Assembly: GCF_030272615.1 (NCBI RefSeq) | Contig: NC_081406.1 | Span: 173,422,861-173,486,860, forward strand | DNA: 64,000 nt | Direction of reading: 5' to 3' | Source of the DNA: Cryptomeria japonica | Taxonomy: Eukaryota; Streptophyta; Pinopsida; Cupressales; Cupressaceae | Shown: piece after piece, positions 11,782-24,050 of the stretch | Position numbering within the stretch: the first letter of the stretch is position 1 | Layout: each line of letters opens with the position of its first letter | The notes under the pieces: generated by a model | The model's input: only the letters and a program-made list of their open reading frames with translations | Told to the model about the DNA's origin: nothing | The model's database searches: none | Position numbers and translations under genes: made by a program

Positions 11782-13727
11782 CTAAGTTGTTGATGGATCA
11801 TCAAAATTGATCCTCTTCGCTGCACTACTCGGCTCTGAAGGATCTACACAAGAAAAAACAAACCACGATTAAGATTAGTTATATTATATAACTCACATTC
11901 GAAAAGTTAATATAAAAATGAACTATTATTGAACTATTCTTGTTTACCTCATCTCCACATTTTCTCTTCAGCTTTGCAGGACTCTTGATGTATGTCTTCG
12001 GTAGAGGAGGTATGTTTTCAATATTTTCATACACAACCTACATATGTTCTCAAACATGACATTGATACAAGTTAGCGTATAATTGTCACTGATAATAACA
12101 AATTATATCTGCTAAACACAAAATAAAATAAACACACATGTACTCGAGGCATCTCTTCTTCTTCTTCTTCTTCATCTTCAAGTATAGTGGGTGTAGACAA
12201 CAAGGATGTGAAGCCAAGAATTCTCTATAAATATACAAAACAAGTATATGAAACTATCAATCTATGTCTAGACGTGTATAATCATTATAAGTTATTTAAA
12301 CTATTCATTCAATCATATTTGCATTCAATTACCTTTCCCTTGTCTCCAACTGCACTACCAGATCCTAAATCACACAACCCCGCAGTCGTGTTGCTTGTGC
12401 CCTACAAGAGTAAAATAAGATATACATGCAAGTTACTACATAATCTAATTAATACCAATATAAATGATGAGCATGTATGTATAATAAAATACAAATGACT
12501 AGGTGCAATAATTTATGTACCGTATAACTATCAAGGCCAAATAAAATGGTCGTCAAAGTGCCCTCCTGGATCTGTGTCAACTCCTCCTTGATCATCAACT
12601 GTTAAATAGACCATGTAAGTAAAAATTAGTACTTAATATTATCTAGATTATAAATATTTATTTAAAATATAGAATGAACTGTGAAAATATAAATCTTACC
12701 ACTACATCATCAATGTATGATGAAGGTGCCTCCGCACCTCTAGTATGCGAGGACTCTCCAAGGTATCCTCCAGTTTGTGTCATAACATATGGTGCATCGT
12801 GCATCTCATGCACCTCATAATCTGCACTGTGTGTAGGAGGATCAACAGGCTCTCTAATTGGACCGAAGGATACATGCCCACACATGAAACAACTATAGGG
12901 CACGCAAATGTGTGGAGCCGAGGAGGATGTGTCAGCACCATCAGATGCACCACTACCATCAAAAGTAGGCTAAACTATTGACCCAGCCTAAGAAACCAAA
13001 AGGCTACCCAAAGAGTGAATAGCCGATATGCTCCGTGATGCCGCCTCACAAATGATATATGGATGTTGCACTAGAGGTGGGGGATCAACAAGAGGGGGGG
13101 GACATATGGGCCCTAGACTACTCTGACTGCCCCAGGTCTATTTTGGGGCATACCTAAACCCACACCCTCAAAAGGTTGGATGTCAAAGTAGTTCACATGT
13201 TTTCCTAAAACAAACTCAACATACAATTTTTTGATAAAGTAGAAGGGGACATCAAGATTGTTGTTGGGTGGTTTGTCGAAAACCATCCACCAATGATCCC
13301 AAAAGTTTTTCACAATACCATCATTTGTGCACCATTTAATAGAAAGTTTTATTTTTTGGGGGTCTACGTGTTGACCAGTGCGAGGATTCACAAACAATGC
13401 GGTGATAGCGTATTTGGATATCTCAAGATCCTTGATCTTCTTATAGGACAAGCCATTTGCATATTGTTCCCTCAGAATCTCGCCACAAAAGAGTGGCATT
13501 GTGCTCCTCAGTGATCGTTTCTATACTCTTTATGATCGACGTGAGGGGATGAAACATTGGGTTCAGGCGAGGGATCCTACGATAGACATCTGCAATCCCC
13601 CTTAATTGGTTCAAATTTTGTGCAATTAAATCCTGAATTGAGGGGGGTTTGGCAAAGGAGGGTTTTGTGTAGGAGGGTTTGGTTATTGCGGTTGTGGTTG
13701 ATTAATTTTTTCACTATTATCCCCCAT
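11782..13727 (-). pseudogene. Gene B: unidentified multi-exon protein gene, transposon-associated
   Basis: The start is the ATG at 13727 (MGDNSEKINQPQPQ), followed by a Pro/Asn-rich leader with stops and frame shifts, so the first part is damaged. The longest clean piece is 13499-13113 (128 residues). Clear GT-AG junctions bound downstream exons at about 13108-12700, 12598-12521, 12401-12333, 12224-12144 and 12037-11948, with a terminal exon from about 11843. Donors read GTAAG, GTACA, GTAAT, GTACA and GTAAA. Acceptors follow T-rich tracts ending in AG. Frames join in phase at the middle junctions, and the last junction is uncertain. The C-terminal half has a run of Glu (12150-12180) and a basic KLKRK-type nuclear signal. 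I recognise no domain. The conserved terminus upstream (14340-14368) implies that it belongs to a DNA transposon, by inference. Confidence 0.55.
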
Positions 13728-14339
13728 TTTTAACCTGATTGAATGTAAACAATTGAATTTGGTTAACAAATTTGAACAATTTTGTATTTGATTTTTAAAA
13801 ACCTAGTTTTCATGAAAAAAATATATTTTCAATGAAAAAATAAATAAACATTAGAAAAAATACAAAAATTTGAGTGAAAATGATTGAAAACAATAAAAAT
13901 CCTACCTTTTAATGTATTCTTTAGCAAATTTGGGTAAAACAACTAGATATTGGATTCTAAAAAATTCTGCAGCCCGTGGGTTAAAAAAAACTCACGGGCT
14001 GTCACAGTCCTTTTATATTGTCTCAAATAATCGAATATCTGATTTTTATACTTAAATTATTTTAAAATAACATTATATTATATAATATAATAATATATTA
14101 TATAATTATATATTATTGTATTATTATATAATTATATATTATTGTATTATATAATATATAATATATTACATTATATATTATATAATTTATTTTTTAATTT
14201 AAAATTGCCTACAAAAATCGGATATCTGATTTTCTTAGGTGTTTACCATGCCAAGATGTACTGACACCCAAGCCAAGCAAAAAGTCAACACGGTTTTTTG
14301 CATTTTTAGGCGAGTGGAGAAGGCTATTTTTTTTACATC
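13728..14339 (-). other. 5' region of the gene B element: AT-rich with GGATATC-type palindromes
   Basis: Upstream of gene B's ATG on the minus strand are an inverted pair CAGCCCGTG/CTCACGGGCTG (13971-14001), a tract of TATA repeats (about 14080-14190), and two words of the ATCGGATATCTGAT type (about 14025-14043 and 14216-14236). GTTGACTTTTTGCTTGG lies near 14276-14292. The similar CTTTGACTTTTTGTTTGG occurs at the same relative place beside the second terminus near 53370, supporting homology between the two ends. Confidence 0.6.
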
Positions 14340-14368
14340 GCCACTTTTTGGCCCCCCATGATCCTGCA
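14340..14368 (-). repeat. Conserved element terminus, copy 1
   Basis: Read on the minus strand, these 29 bases begin TGCAG, continue GATCATGGGGGGCCAAAAAG, and end TGGC. A copy with a single mismatch lies at 53288-53316 on the plus strand. Here it meets the stop codon of the LINE ORF2 (14369-14371). At the other site it meets gypsy pol sequence. The flanking sequences differ while this word is shared, which is what a transposon end would give. I found no matching opposite terminus. Confidence 0.72.
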
Positions 14369-17300
14369 CTAACCCACCTCTTTGTTAGGTAAACAATGCG
14401 CCGCCTTATTGCCTTCTCTATAAATATTAGCCAACCTGTAATTGAAGACTTTATCGAGCCATGTCCTAATATTTTGAAACCATTGCCTCATCTTCCAACT
14501 CCATGTTTGACCTTTATTGATAGCATTAATGCACACCTATGAGTCACTTTCTATCTCCACTCTCAAGTAGCCCTTGGAGATGCATAACTTGATGCCCCTC
14601 ATCAACGCCTCCATCTATACATTATTGTTCGTGGATATCCCCAAATATCCATAGGTTGCCCACAAGCATTTCCCTTGATCATCTCTGATCATACAGCCAA
14701 ACCCAACATCCTTTGGTTTTCCTCTGGCCGCACTATCAAAGTTGAGCTTAACCTATCCTTCTCTGGGCCTCGTCCATCGAACCTCCTCCCTCTTGTGCTT
14801 ATTTGAAAGCATAAATCCTATTGGGACTAAGAGGTATTCCCAAGCTTTTTGTATTTACTCATCCCATTTTGAAATGAAATTGACTTTTTAGCTTGAACTT
14901 TGATAACCACCACTTCACAAATACTTTTCTTTGTATCTTCGATGACATGTTGCACAGAGTGATCCCTCTCTCTAAAAACTCGATTTTTTCTTTCTTTCCA
15001 AATCTTCCAGGCTATCATAGAAGGCCCCATAATCCAGATATCTCCCCATATGGAATGTTTCCCCAAAGTAGGCCAACTACTAAGAAAATCAAACAATCTC
15101 TGTTGTTTGACAATCTACCACTCGACTGAATCTAAGAACCAGTCCCAACATAGAGAAGAGAATTGACACTCGTACAACAAGTGATTGGTTGTCTCCTCTG
15201 CTTTCAAATATAATGGACAAATGCTTGGACTGTCTATTCCAATAACTCTAAGTCTCTCCCCCATTAGGATTCTATCATGTAAAGCAACCCAAAGCAAGGC
15301 TGCCACCTTTGGCGCCACCTTTTATTCCAACAAAGTTGTGCTGGCCATATCACTCATGTCCTCCTCTTCATGAGCTCATATCCAAGTTTGACACTGTAAT
15401 ACCTTGAAGTAGCCGCACACCAGATAATCTCATCTTCCATATCCATCAGCACTATCCTTCTATCACTGAGCTCTGCCATAAGTTTCTCTCGATTTGAGTC
15501 ACTAATCACACCGCCATCATCAATCGACACCAACCTTTGTGTTAGCTTGGAAATAGTGTGCCACCACCTTATCAATTTTTTCCTTCAAAATAGGGATCAC
15601 GTCTTTGTTCTTTATGATATCCTCCAACACCACTCCTCCATTCCAGGAATCGCACCAAAACTTATCTTTAATTCCACTACCTATTTTCCAAGATAAATGG
15701 TTTGTGATGATCCATGTACAATCCCACATGAAATTCCAAATTAGGTATCCTCCATATGAATTGGCGATTGTAAGAATTCTAGAGGGATCATCTGCATCAA
15801 GATACTTGTGCCTCATAATTTTGCACCACATCTTTTTTGGAGATTTAAACATCTTCCACATGAGTTTAGCCCCTAACATTGAGTTTTGGAGATCCATTTT
15901 TCTAATTCCTACTCCTCCCTCTACTTTGTCAAGGCAAACCATTTCCTAGTTAGCCAATGGGATTTTCTTCTCCTCCTTGGAACCTAACCATATCAATCTT
16001 TTCAAGATGATTTCAATTTCATTTGTCACGTCAGAGTTAATTTTGTAGCATGACATGACATATATCGGGATAGAAGATAACACCACTTTCAACATGACAA
16101 TCCTACCTACTTGAGATAACCACTTGTTCTTCCAACTACCTTCTTTTGCTTGACATTTCACAATCAATTCTTCCCAATATCTACTTCTACTGCATCCCTC
16201 AAAAAGAGACACTCCCAGATATTTTGTCACAAATGAGCCAACTTTGAGTCCCAATATCAATGCTATTTTCCTTTGCAGACCTTTATTTCTAATGTCCCGA
16301 GCCTCCTGAATAGATGCTTCCCCAAAGTGCATGGTATTGTCTGCAAATTGAGAGTGTGTAACTAGAACCATTCCCTCGTGAATATCAATATCTTTCTAGT
16401 TTATACATAATCTATTTGCTTTAATTAGCCTACTTAGTGCCTCTGCCATTAACACAAACAAGAAAGGAGATAGGGGGTCTCCCTGATGAAGACCATTTTG
16501 TGACTCGAGGAAACCAAAAAGTGAACCTTTAAATAGAATAGAAAATCTAGGACGCGAGATTAAAGATTTTACAATGCTAATCCAATCTTTGGAGAATCCA
16601 AATCTATCTATAACTTCAATCAAAAATTTCCATGAAACTCTATTGTAAGCCTTGCTCACATCCAATTTAATTGCCATACCTTTCATCTTGCCACTCTTTC
16701 CTGAATGGCATATCTTCAAGGCTGGAATGATGTTATCTACAATATCTCTTCCAGGGGTAAATCCATTATGTTCTTCTGCAATAATAATTGAGAGAATCTT
16801 TTTTAGTATGTTCGCCATTGCCTTAGTAAAGATCTTGAAGATGGAATCATAGTGAAATCGGTCTGTAATCTGCCATGAATTCACACTCCTTTTGGGGGAT
16901 TAAAACCACCAATGTATTGTTCAAGTTCCTAACATTTTTTTGTGTATTTGTATATCCTCCATCAATCTGAATATGTCCTCTCCCATGAAAGCCCAAAATT
17001 GCTGAAAGAAGTTGATTGGGAAACTGTCAAGACCTGACACTTTGTTAGGGTGTAATTGAAATGCAACTTGTTTAACCTCCTCACGAGTAAACTTTTCATT
17101 AAGCATATTGTTGTCCTCAATTGATACAAGCTTAGGAATCACTTCAAGAACCTTTCTCATAAGAGAGCTTTCTCTCAGCTCCTCATTGCACAATAATGAT
17201 TTGAAAAATTGGACAACCTCTTCTCCGATCAGCTCCAAGTTTGTGCACCACTCACCCCTATTGTTTTTAATCTTGTTAATCCTATTCAAACTTCTCTTGG

Positions 17301-18426
17301 CTTTGACTGAGGCATGAAAAAGGATCCTGTTCAAGTCTCCTTGATGGATCCAATCCTCTCGAGCTTTGTCCTTTCAATAAATCTCTTCCTTGGCCAAAAG
17401 TTCCATCGAGGGTTCTTTGAGAATATTCTCTTCCCTGTATTCGCTAGCCCCCATACCAAATGTGATAATCTTCTTGTTGAGCCTTTAAAACTCCTCCTCA
17501 ACTAGAGATTTTTCAACAATTTTTTTTTAAAAATGGGAAGCATTCCAATCCTTCAGCTTTTGCTTCATATAATTTAATCTATAGGAAAAATGAAAACTTA
17601 TAGTTCCTTTAAATTGATTGCTCTCCTTCCACCAATTCTCCAAATTTGGCAACAAAGAATTGTCCCACCGCCACATAGATTGAAATTTGAAATATCCTTT
17701 TGATTTTCTATCAGGGAGGTCTATTTGTAATAGAAGGAAGAAGTGGTCTGAGGCTGAATAGGGCAGAATCGAAGAAGAGAATGTAAGATCGCTCTCCACC
17801 CAAGATTTACTAATGAGGAAGCAGTCTAATCTCTCTGAGATATTTGTAAACCCTTCCCTCTTATTAGTCCACATAAATCTTCCATTTGGAAGAAGTTATA
17901 TATCACATAACTGCATGTCTTGCACAAACTGCACAAAATTCTTCATGGCTTTATTGCTCCTAACCACACCACATGATTTTTCCTTAAGCTTAAGGATTGC
18001 ATTGAAGTCTCCACCCAAAATAATCTCCAATTATCTTGAGCCTCTCATCAAGTCCATTAAAAATCTCCATAATTATACCTTATCCTATGGCTTGGAGGGA
18101 CCATATATATTGAATAGTTGAAATGAATGGCTAGAATTCCAATGTATGCCTTCTCCACTAATCCAGTTTTTGTCTTTGCCAGTGATGGAGAATTGAATAG
18201 AATTACGGTTCCACATAAGTCCCAAACCGCTAGATTGGCCACAAGCTTCTTGGAACATACCTTCCCAAATTATGCAATACTTTACAAAGCTCTCACTACA
18301 TTCCTAATCAAACTTTGTTTACTGGATAAGGATGATATATGGATTCTCCTTAACCAAGAAGTGTTTAACCAATCTTCTCTTGTCAGGGGTTGTAAGACCT
18401 CTGACATTCCAAGACAGGATTCTCAT
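14369..18426 (-). pseudogene. L1-type LINE ORF2 (endonuclease, reverse transcriptase, RNase H), degenerate
   Basis: The start at 18426 gives MRILSWNVRGL, the classic beginning of a plant LINE endonuclease. GGDFNAI follows near 18010 and SASDHF near 17750, the other endonuclease signatures. The reverse transcriptase spans about 17330-15950, with PNKVSGLDSFP, the block GFTPGRDIVDN, QGDPLSPFLF, and FADN where FADD is expected (about 16340), so a catalytic Asp is lost. The zinc-finger region (15318-15115) has CPLY for the usual CPLC. A C-terminal RNase H (about 14790-14371) begins VKLNFDSAARGKP. Most blocks share one frame, with an excursion at about 15575-15354 and another change near 14850, plus scattered stops. 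ORF1 is not present. It cannot be autonomous now. Confidence 0.93.
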
Positions 18427-18935
18427 TTCCTTCCAAGGGAGTCCCTAGCTCCCTTGGATGATTTAAGAAAATTAGAAATACACTTAGAGTTGACTCACAT
18501 TTTCTAGGCTTAATGTGTGTGTTCATGCTAAGAATACACTTCTAGGCTTATTAGTGTTAAACACTCAGAGTTGACTAACATTCTCTAGGCTTAATATGTT
18601 GCTTAGTGTGTGGTTTAAGGCTAGCCATATGAATGCTTTCACTAAGTTGTATACAAATTATGTATTTTAATTATTTAGACAATATTAAAGTATCAAACAT
18701 AAACTACTCTATGTTTCACATGCTCAAATTTATCTCATTTTACTTTAATTAAAAAATAATAATTGAAACTTTCAAAATTACTTTTTTTTTTATCTTACTC
18801 ATATAATGTATTTTTGGTTAACTATAAATATCTTAAATACCATACAGTAATTAAAGAGTAACGAGTTCAACAAAGTAAGACCTTTGCATGTATTCTTGAG
18901 AATGAAGGTAGTACTATAGATCTATCAATTGACAT
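18427..18935. other. LINE 5' flank with an 81-bp duplication
   Basis: AGAGTTGACT(C/A)ACATT followed by TCTAGGCTTAAT occurs at about 18486 and 18567, a direct duplication of about 81 bp just upstream of the LINE ORF2 start (which lies on the minus strand). It may be remains of a 5' untranslated region. The remainder is AT-rich with no gene. Confidence 0.5.
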
Positions 18936-18939
18936 GTAA

Positions 18940-19134
18940 CATGGCTACTCTACTTTAGCTAATAATAAGAGGAGAATTCCTATAACAAAACTTACATATT
19001 GGTTGAAAAGTATCACAACAAAAAAGAGGGGGCCACCCAACATACTATTTGATGAAGAGGATATGGATATTATTATAGGAAAAGAGCCTACAAATTTGTC
19101 GGTAGCTAAACTTAAAATAGAACTTCACTATTAA
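18940..19134 (+). pseudogene. Possible helix-turn-helix fragment of a transposase
   Basis: A short frame preceded by a stop at 18937 and ended by TAA at 19132 reads RRIPITKLTYWLK, then TTKKRGPPNILFDEED, then LSVAKLKIEL. The pattern (IPxTxLxxWL, then TTKKRGPP, then an acidic helix) resembles the N-terminal DNA-binding region of pogo/CENP-B-like transposases as I remember them. Nothing downstream in frame supports a catalytic domain, and the next recognisable sequence is a gypsy relic. The call rests on this motif alone. Confidence 0.35.
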
Positions 19135-19456
19135 AAACATATGTATTTTCATAATAACACTTTAAGGAGATTATTGTATAAATCAATCTATAGAAATTTT
19201 AATATCATAATCTCGTATAAAACAACAATTAGAAATAAAAAATAATGATAGAGAATTCAAAGAGGAATAAAATAATCATAAGATTACACGAGACATATAT
19301 ACCCTATGAAAACCATTTCAAGAAAAGACCAGCTTCCAAAGAATATAGATCAAACCATCTACTAGAAGATGTCTTTTTTTAGTATTATGAGGTGAAGAAA
19401 AGAAACGGGTATAGATGGAGAAGGTATGAGGGGAAACCCCATAGGAAAATTCAACA

Positions 19457-20025
19457 ATGTTTGGGAAGATCAATATACCCACATATGATAGATCAAATGA
19501 ATATTCAACTAGCACATGGTCGCAAAAGTTGGATGCATATTTCTCCTTGAATGTCATGTTTGTAGAAGAAACCATTCACAAGGGAAAGCACATGTATTTA
19601 TATCTCAAGAGCCCCAAAATATCTTCACTTCAAGGTTTGTGGAGTGCTAGAAAGTTAGAGGATGACTATTCTCATCAATGGTAGGACCACCCATAACTCT
19701 ATTGATGAAGGTTTTGTGATGAATATAGGCTTGAAGATTGCAATGTCAGAGTAGCTAATGGATTCCCTATTCCATGCACTTGGATAATTAAAGGTCAATA
19801 TATCTTGGAGACCAAAAGGTGTGTGATTAATTTTATGTGGCTAGTTTTGGAGATAATAATTTGGTCTTAGGTATGCAATGGTTGAATTATTTGGGAGAGT
19901 GTTTGCAGAACTACCAAACCATGGATCTTAAGTTGAAAACATATGGAAACAAGATTGTCCTTAGAGGGATCTCAAATAGAGCTTCATGGATGATGACAAT
20001 GGTGAGGATGGACTATAGAGGCTAA
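19457..20025 (+). pseudogene. Gypsy chromovirus relic, part 1: gag fragment and protease region
   Basis: At 19457-19684 a frame reads INIPTYDRSNEYSTSTWSQK, the gag pattern 'P.YDG....W..K' of Ty3/gypsy elements. At about 19740-19800, in another frame, RVANGFPIPCTWIIKGQYI is followed at 19850-19990 by NLVLGMQWLNYLG, the retropepsin end. The sequence is riddled with stops and frame changes. Later pieces of the same element are at 20143-20815, 23888-24050 and 38968-39995, so this is the outermost host of the nested insertions. Confidence 0.78.
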
Positions 20026-20142
20026 GAAGAATGGGTAGAAAATTATCTAAATTCTTCCCATGAAATTTCCATCAAACAAGAGAGCCAACCATAATGTTGA
20101 TATCTATAAAATTTTAGATATGCATATTTAGTTTTTACTAAT

Positions 20143-20815
20143 ATGCCTTTGGAATTACCGCTGGATAAAGGGTTTTATCATACTATAGAGTTAGAAGAGG
20201 GGACTAAACTATTATCCTTCTCTTTTTCATTGAATGTGATGCATATAGGGAAGGCATTGGAGCTGTCTGGCCCAAAAAGGGCATCCCCTTGCACATTTGG
20301 AAGTATAAAATTAAGAAAATTTGAGAGGGGATATTTCATCTATAATAAGGAGCTTTCAAAAAAAATGCATACATTAAATAAGTTTAGATAGTACTTAGTT
20401 TATGGAAATGTAATTATGTAACTTATCATCATAGCTTGAAGTTCTTCTTGGATAAAAAAATAAATGATCACCAACAAAAATGGGTAACCAAGTTGCGAGA
20501 TTATGACTTTAAATTAAAATATATAGAGGAATGAGAAATGTGGTAATTTATGCACTCTCTAGAGACCTCCTCTATGATCATTATCCATCATTTCTAACAA
20601 TTAGAAGGTTTCAATTATTGTTGAGTATTACAAGAATAAATTTGTTGTTGACATCATTGATGAGGTTGTGAAAGATGATAGGTATGTTCTAATGAAAATG
20701 TTGATCCTCTACATAAGAAAAATAGTTCTGGTGCCTAAGTCTAAGTTCAAGGAGAATATTTTAAAATCCTTTCATGGTATTTCAATAGAAGGAAATTAAG
20801 GGTATTATAACATAG
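20143..20815 (+). pseudogene. Gypsy chromovirus relic, part 2: RT leader, RNase H and start of integrase
   Basis: DKGFYHTIELEEGTKLL (20165-20215) matches the stretch just before gypsy reverse transcriptase (PPDRGFYHTIELEEGT type). Most of the RT is missing. RNase H follows: YNKELSKKMHTLNKFR (20340-20390), then a KWVTKLRDYDFKLKYI reading (about 20475-20530). At 20640-20815 DEVVKDDRYVLMK and KENILKSFHG correspond to the region before and within the integrase zinc finger. It is broken by stops and frame shifts, and interrupted after about 20830 by foreign sequence. Confidence 0.78.
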
Positions 20816-21329
20816 GTAAGTGTAAAAATATGGAGGCCTTTGGTCTCATATAAGACATAATGTGATCATGTTATAAGGTGCTTGTATTATGGCTTGGTAG
20901 TGACTAACTATAGGTTTTGTCACTACTAGTCCATAACATTATCATGTTGTAATACAATCATGCTATAATACACTCATATTATGTCTTAGTAGTGGCCAAG
21001 CTTGGGTTTTATCACCACCAAGACATAACATGATCATGTTATAACATGAATATGCTATATTTTTCTCCCATATTCAAGAAGAAAATATGCATCTCTTTTT
21101 TGTCCTATCTCCCTTTACCTCCTTATATAGCTAAAATCTTCCTCTTAGAATATATACATAAAATACATAGTTAAGCATAAGTGACTTTTATATTTGTGTT
21201 TTTACTTCTTATAATTTAAGTTAGATTTCTTGTATATAGTTTTTGGATGTTTGAGAATGGTTTAGGATCGCTAGGAGTTATGATGTAGAAGATCTTAAAT
21301 TTTTTCAAATAGTAGAATTTTAATAATTA

Positions 21330-21430
<101 letters not shown>

Positions 21431-22074
21431 CTTGGGCTACTTACCTCGTCCTACCTCCATACCTCTATTTCTCTACACACCTCTCTCTCCCTACTCCCTC
21501 TCTAATTTCCTCTCTCTCACTCCTTCTGGGCTACCTCCATTTCTCTACATATCTCTCCCTCTCCCCTCTTTAATTTTTTATATCTCACCTTTTTTCTCTC
21601 TCCTCTCTACCTTTCCCTCTCTCAAAAGTAGGGAGGGAGAGAGTGAGAAAGGGATAGAGAAAGAGAGTGGTATGTAATTAAATATAAACAATGAGGGAGG
21701 AGGTAGCTAGAGAGTGTTTATATGTGGTGACTGATCATGCAAGTATTGTGCACTTGTTATATATCCTCATCGAGGTACCATTTTTTTTTCATTTTTTGTT
21801 GACAAAAAATCGACATTAAAAAAAACCCTAAAATAGCCGACTTTTATGTTGCCCTTAAAATTGCATGTTATAAGCGGTTGGAATGAAAAAGGCAATGTAA
21901 TGGTGTTGTGCTGACTTACTGGATAATAAGAAAAGATTGGACGACTGTGTTCTATGGATGTAGCCCATCTTGGGTGAACCACGTTAAATATTTGTGTTAT
22001 GCATTTTTCTTCATCTTTTGTGTTTGTATCTACATATAATTGTTAATGTGTATTTGCTCTAGATCAGTCTAAAC

Positions 22075-22680
22075 CCTAATAGAGAGAGGGGAGATAAAGA
22101 TAATTAGAGGATGAGAGAGAGGGAGGGAGGGGGAAGAGGGAGATATAGGTAGACAGTGAGGGAGAAGGGAGATAGAGAGAATGAAAGAGGGAGGGAGGGA
22201 GGGAGGGAGGGAGATGTATGTAGAGAAATAGCATATGGAGGGAATGAGTGAGAGGTACATAGATATAGGGAGAGGGGAAATAGAGATAAGTAGAGAGATA
22301 TGAGTGGAGAGGGAAGGAGGGAGAGAGAGGTATGTAGAGAAATATAGATAGGGAGGGATAGAGGGGGAGGGCATATAGAGATAAGTAGAGATGGGGACGG
22401 GGGAGGAAGGGAGGGAGATGTATGTAGAGAAATAGATGTAGGGAGGGGGAGATATGTAGAGATAAAATGGGACAGAGGTAGAAGGAGGTAGAAGGAGGTA
22501 GAGAGAGTTATGGAGGGAGGTATAATTAGGTAGATAGAGAGTTATGTAGAGAAATAGAGTAGGTATGGAGTGAGGGAGAGGTAGGTAGAGAGAGGGGGAA
22601 GGGGACACAAAGATAAGTAGAGAGAGAAGGGCACAAGAGAGAGTGAGATACAGAGAGAGGTAGAGAAAGAGATATATAAT
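22075..22680 (+). repeat. GA-rich minisatellite
   Basis: Purine-rich sequence made of GAGAGAGGGAGG, GGTAGATAGAGAG and ATGTATGTAGAGAAATAG words, the last repeated at least four times. It is the counterpart of the pyrimidine tract in the left arm of the inverted repeat. Its minus-strand open frame of 179 codons is Ser/Pro/Leu-rich low complexity, not a gene. Confidence 0.9.
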
Positions 22681-23887
22681 AGAAGTCTATTTATTACTAA
22701 ATTTTAATTGTTTAAAAAATATAAGATCTTATAATACCTAAATTTTGCATTATAACTCTTAGAGATCTAAAACCATTCTCAAGCGTCCTAAAATTGTATA
22801 GATAAAATATAACTTAAAGTATAGGACATATAAAAAAACATGTATAAATGTCACTTATAATTAAATATTTATTACATGTATAGAGTATAAGGAAGAGAAA
22901 GAGTGTGAGCTATAAAAGGAGGTAGAGAGAGATGGGAAGATAAGAACAAAACAAAAAATAGCTTCTTGAAAATATCCTTGTATTATTATCTTTGGGTAAA
23001 TTTCTAACCCTTAGGGTTGGATTTTTTTTAGGAATCCAATCCAAAGGATGATACTTACATGTTAGTGTGCACAAGCATTTGTGCAATTGTTTTTTTAAAT
23101 GACACAGTGTCAAGCACATTGTCTATCAGGTCTTTTAATGTCAAGTAAAACATTAACTTTTACATAGAGCTTTCTCCTAGCTTTCTAACAAAGTAAAAAA
23201 AAAATCACATTTCAAATATTTTATGGTTTTGATCTTTAATTTACTTTGCAAGTCTCTCCATTTTTTGTCAAAACCACGTACGTGGTATTTTTTGGCTTCA
23301 TTTTTTATTTAAGTGTCAAACTTTGAAATAAATTATATTTTTAGAAACTAGACTATATCCTATACATATTTAAAAAAATTATTTTCAATTAGTTTTTAAA
23401 AAGTAAGGGTTTGCATGCTCAACTTTTTATTTTTAAGATGTGTCCACTTTGAAAAAATATAAAATTGAATATTTATTAAAAGATTTGCAAAAAAATGGGG
23501 ATAAACTAAATGGTGTTAGCTAATTTCTCATTGAAGTGATATTTCAAATACTAAAAGAAGTTTAACATTTTAGCGATAGCACACCAGACACTATGTTATG
23601 GTTTTTTTGAAAAAATAAAACTTTGTGTTTTGCCCCTTTTTGAACCCCTTAATCTCCACCATTTAAAAAAAATAGTATTTCAGAAAGTAGAATAAATAAA
23701 CTGCAAACCTTTCTCTTCATGGATTTTCAAATTTTGAGTGTAACTATGTTTAATTTATCATCTAGGATCGATCTTTTTTATTTAAGTTCCCATTTAAGAC
23801 CCCTTTTTGGTCCCCTATTTCTTTGCATGTACGTAAACACACTAGCAAATCCCTTAGAGGTTTTGTTGGAAGGGTTTGAAGAAGGAT

Positions 23888-24050
23888 TTGGACATAATCT
23901 GAATGCCATAGAATCCATGACCTACCAAAAAAATAAGAGAGAACAAATGTTTTTAGTAGGCTTACTTCATCACTACCAGTTTCTAAGTGAAAACAAGATA
24001 AATTACCCATGAAATTCATTATAGGTTTACCCAATTTTCAAGGTAGATAT
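23888..24050 (+). pseudogene. Gypsy chromovirus relic, part 3: integrase zinc-finger end and core start
   Basis: ESMTYQKNKREQM corresponds to the 'ECxTCQxNKxEQ' end of a gypsy integrase zinc finger, with both Cys replaced. A frame change then gives MKFIIGLPNFQG (about 24010-24045), the beginning of the integrase core. The reading is cut at 24050 by the copia element and continues at 38968. Confidence 0.75.

Noticed and set aside
22069-22608. 179-codon Ser/Pro/Leu-rich frame on the minus strand
   Set aside because: It comes from the GA-rich minisatellite in the inverted repeat.
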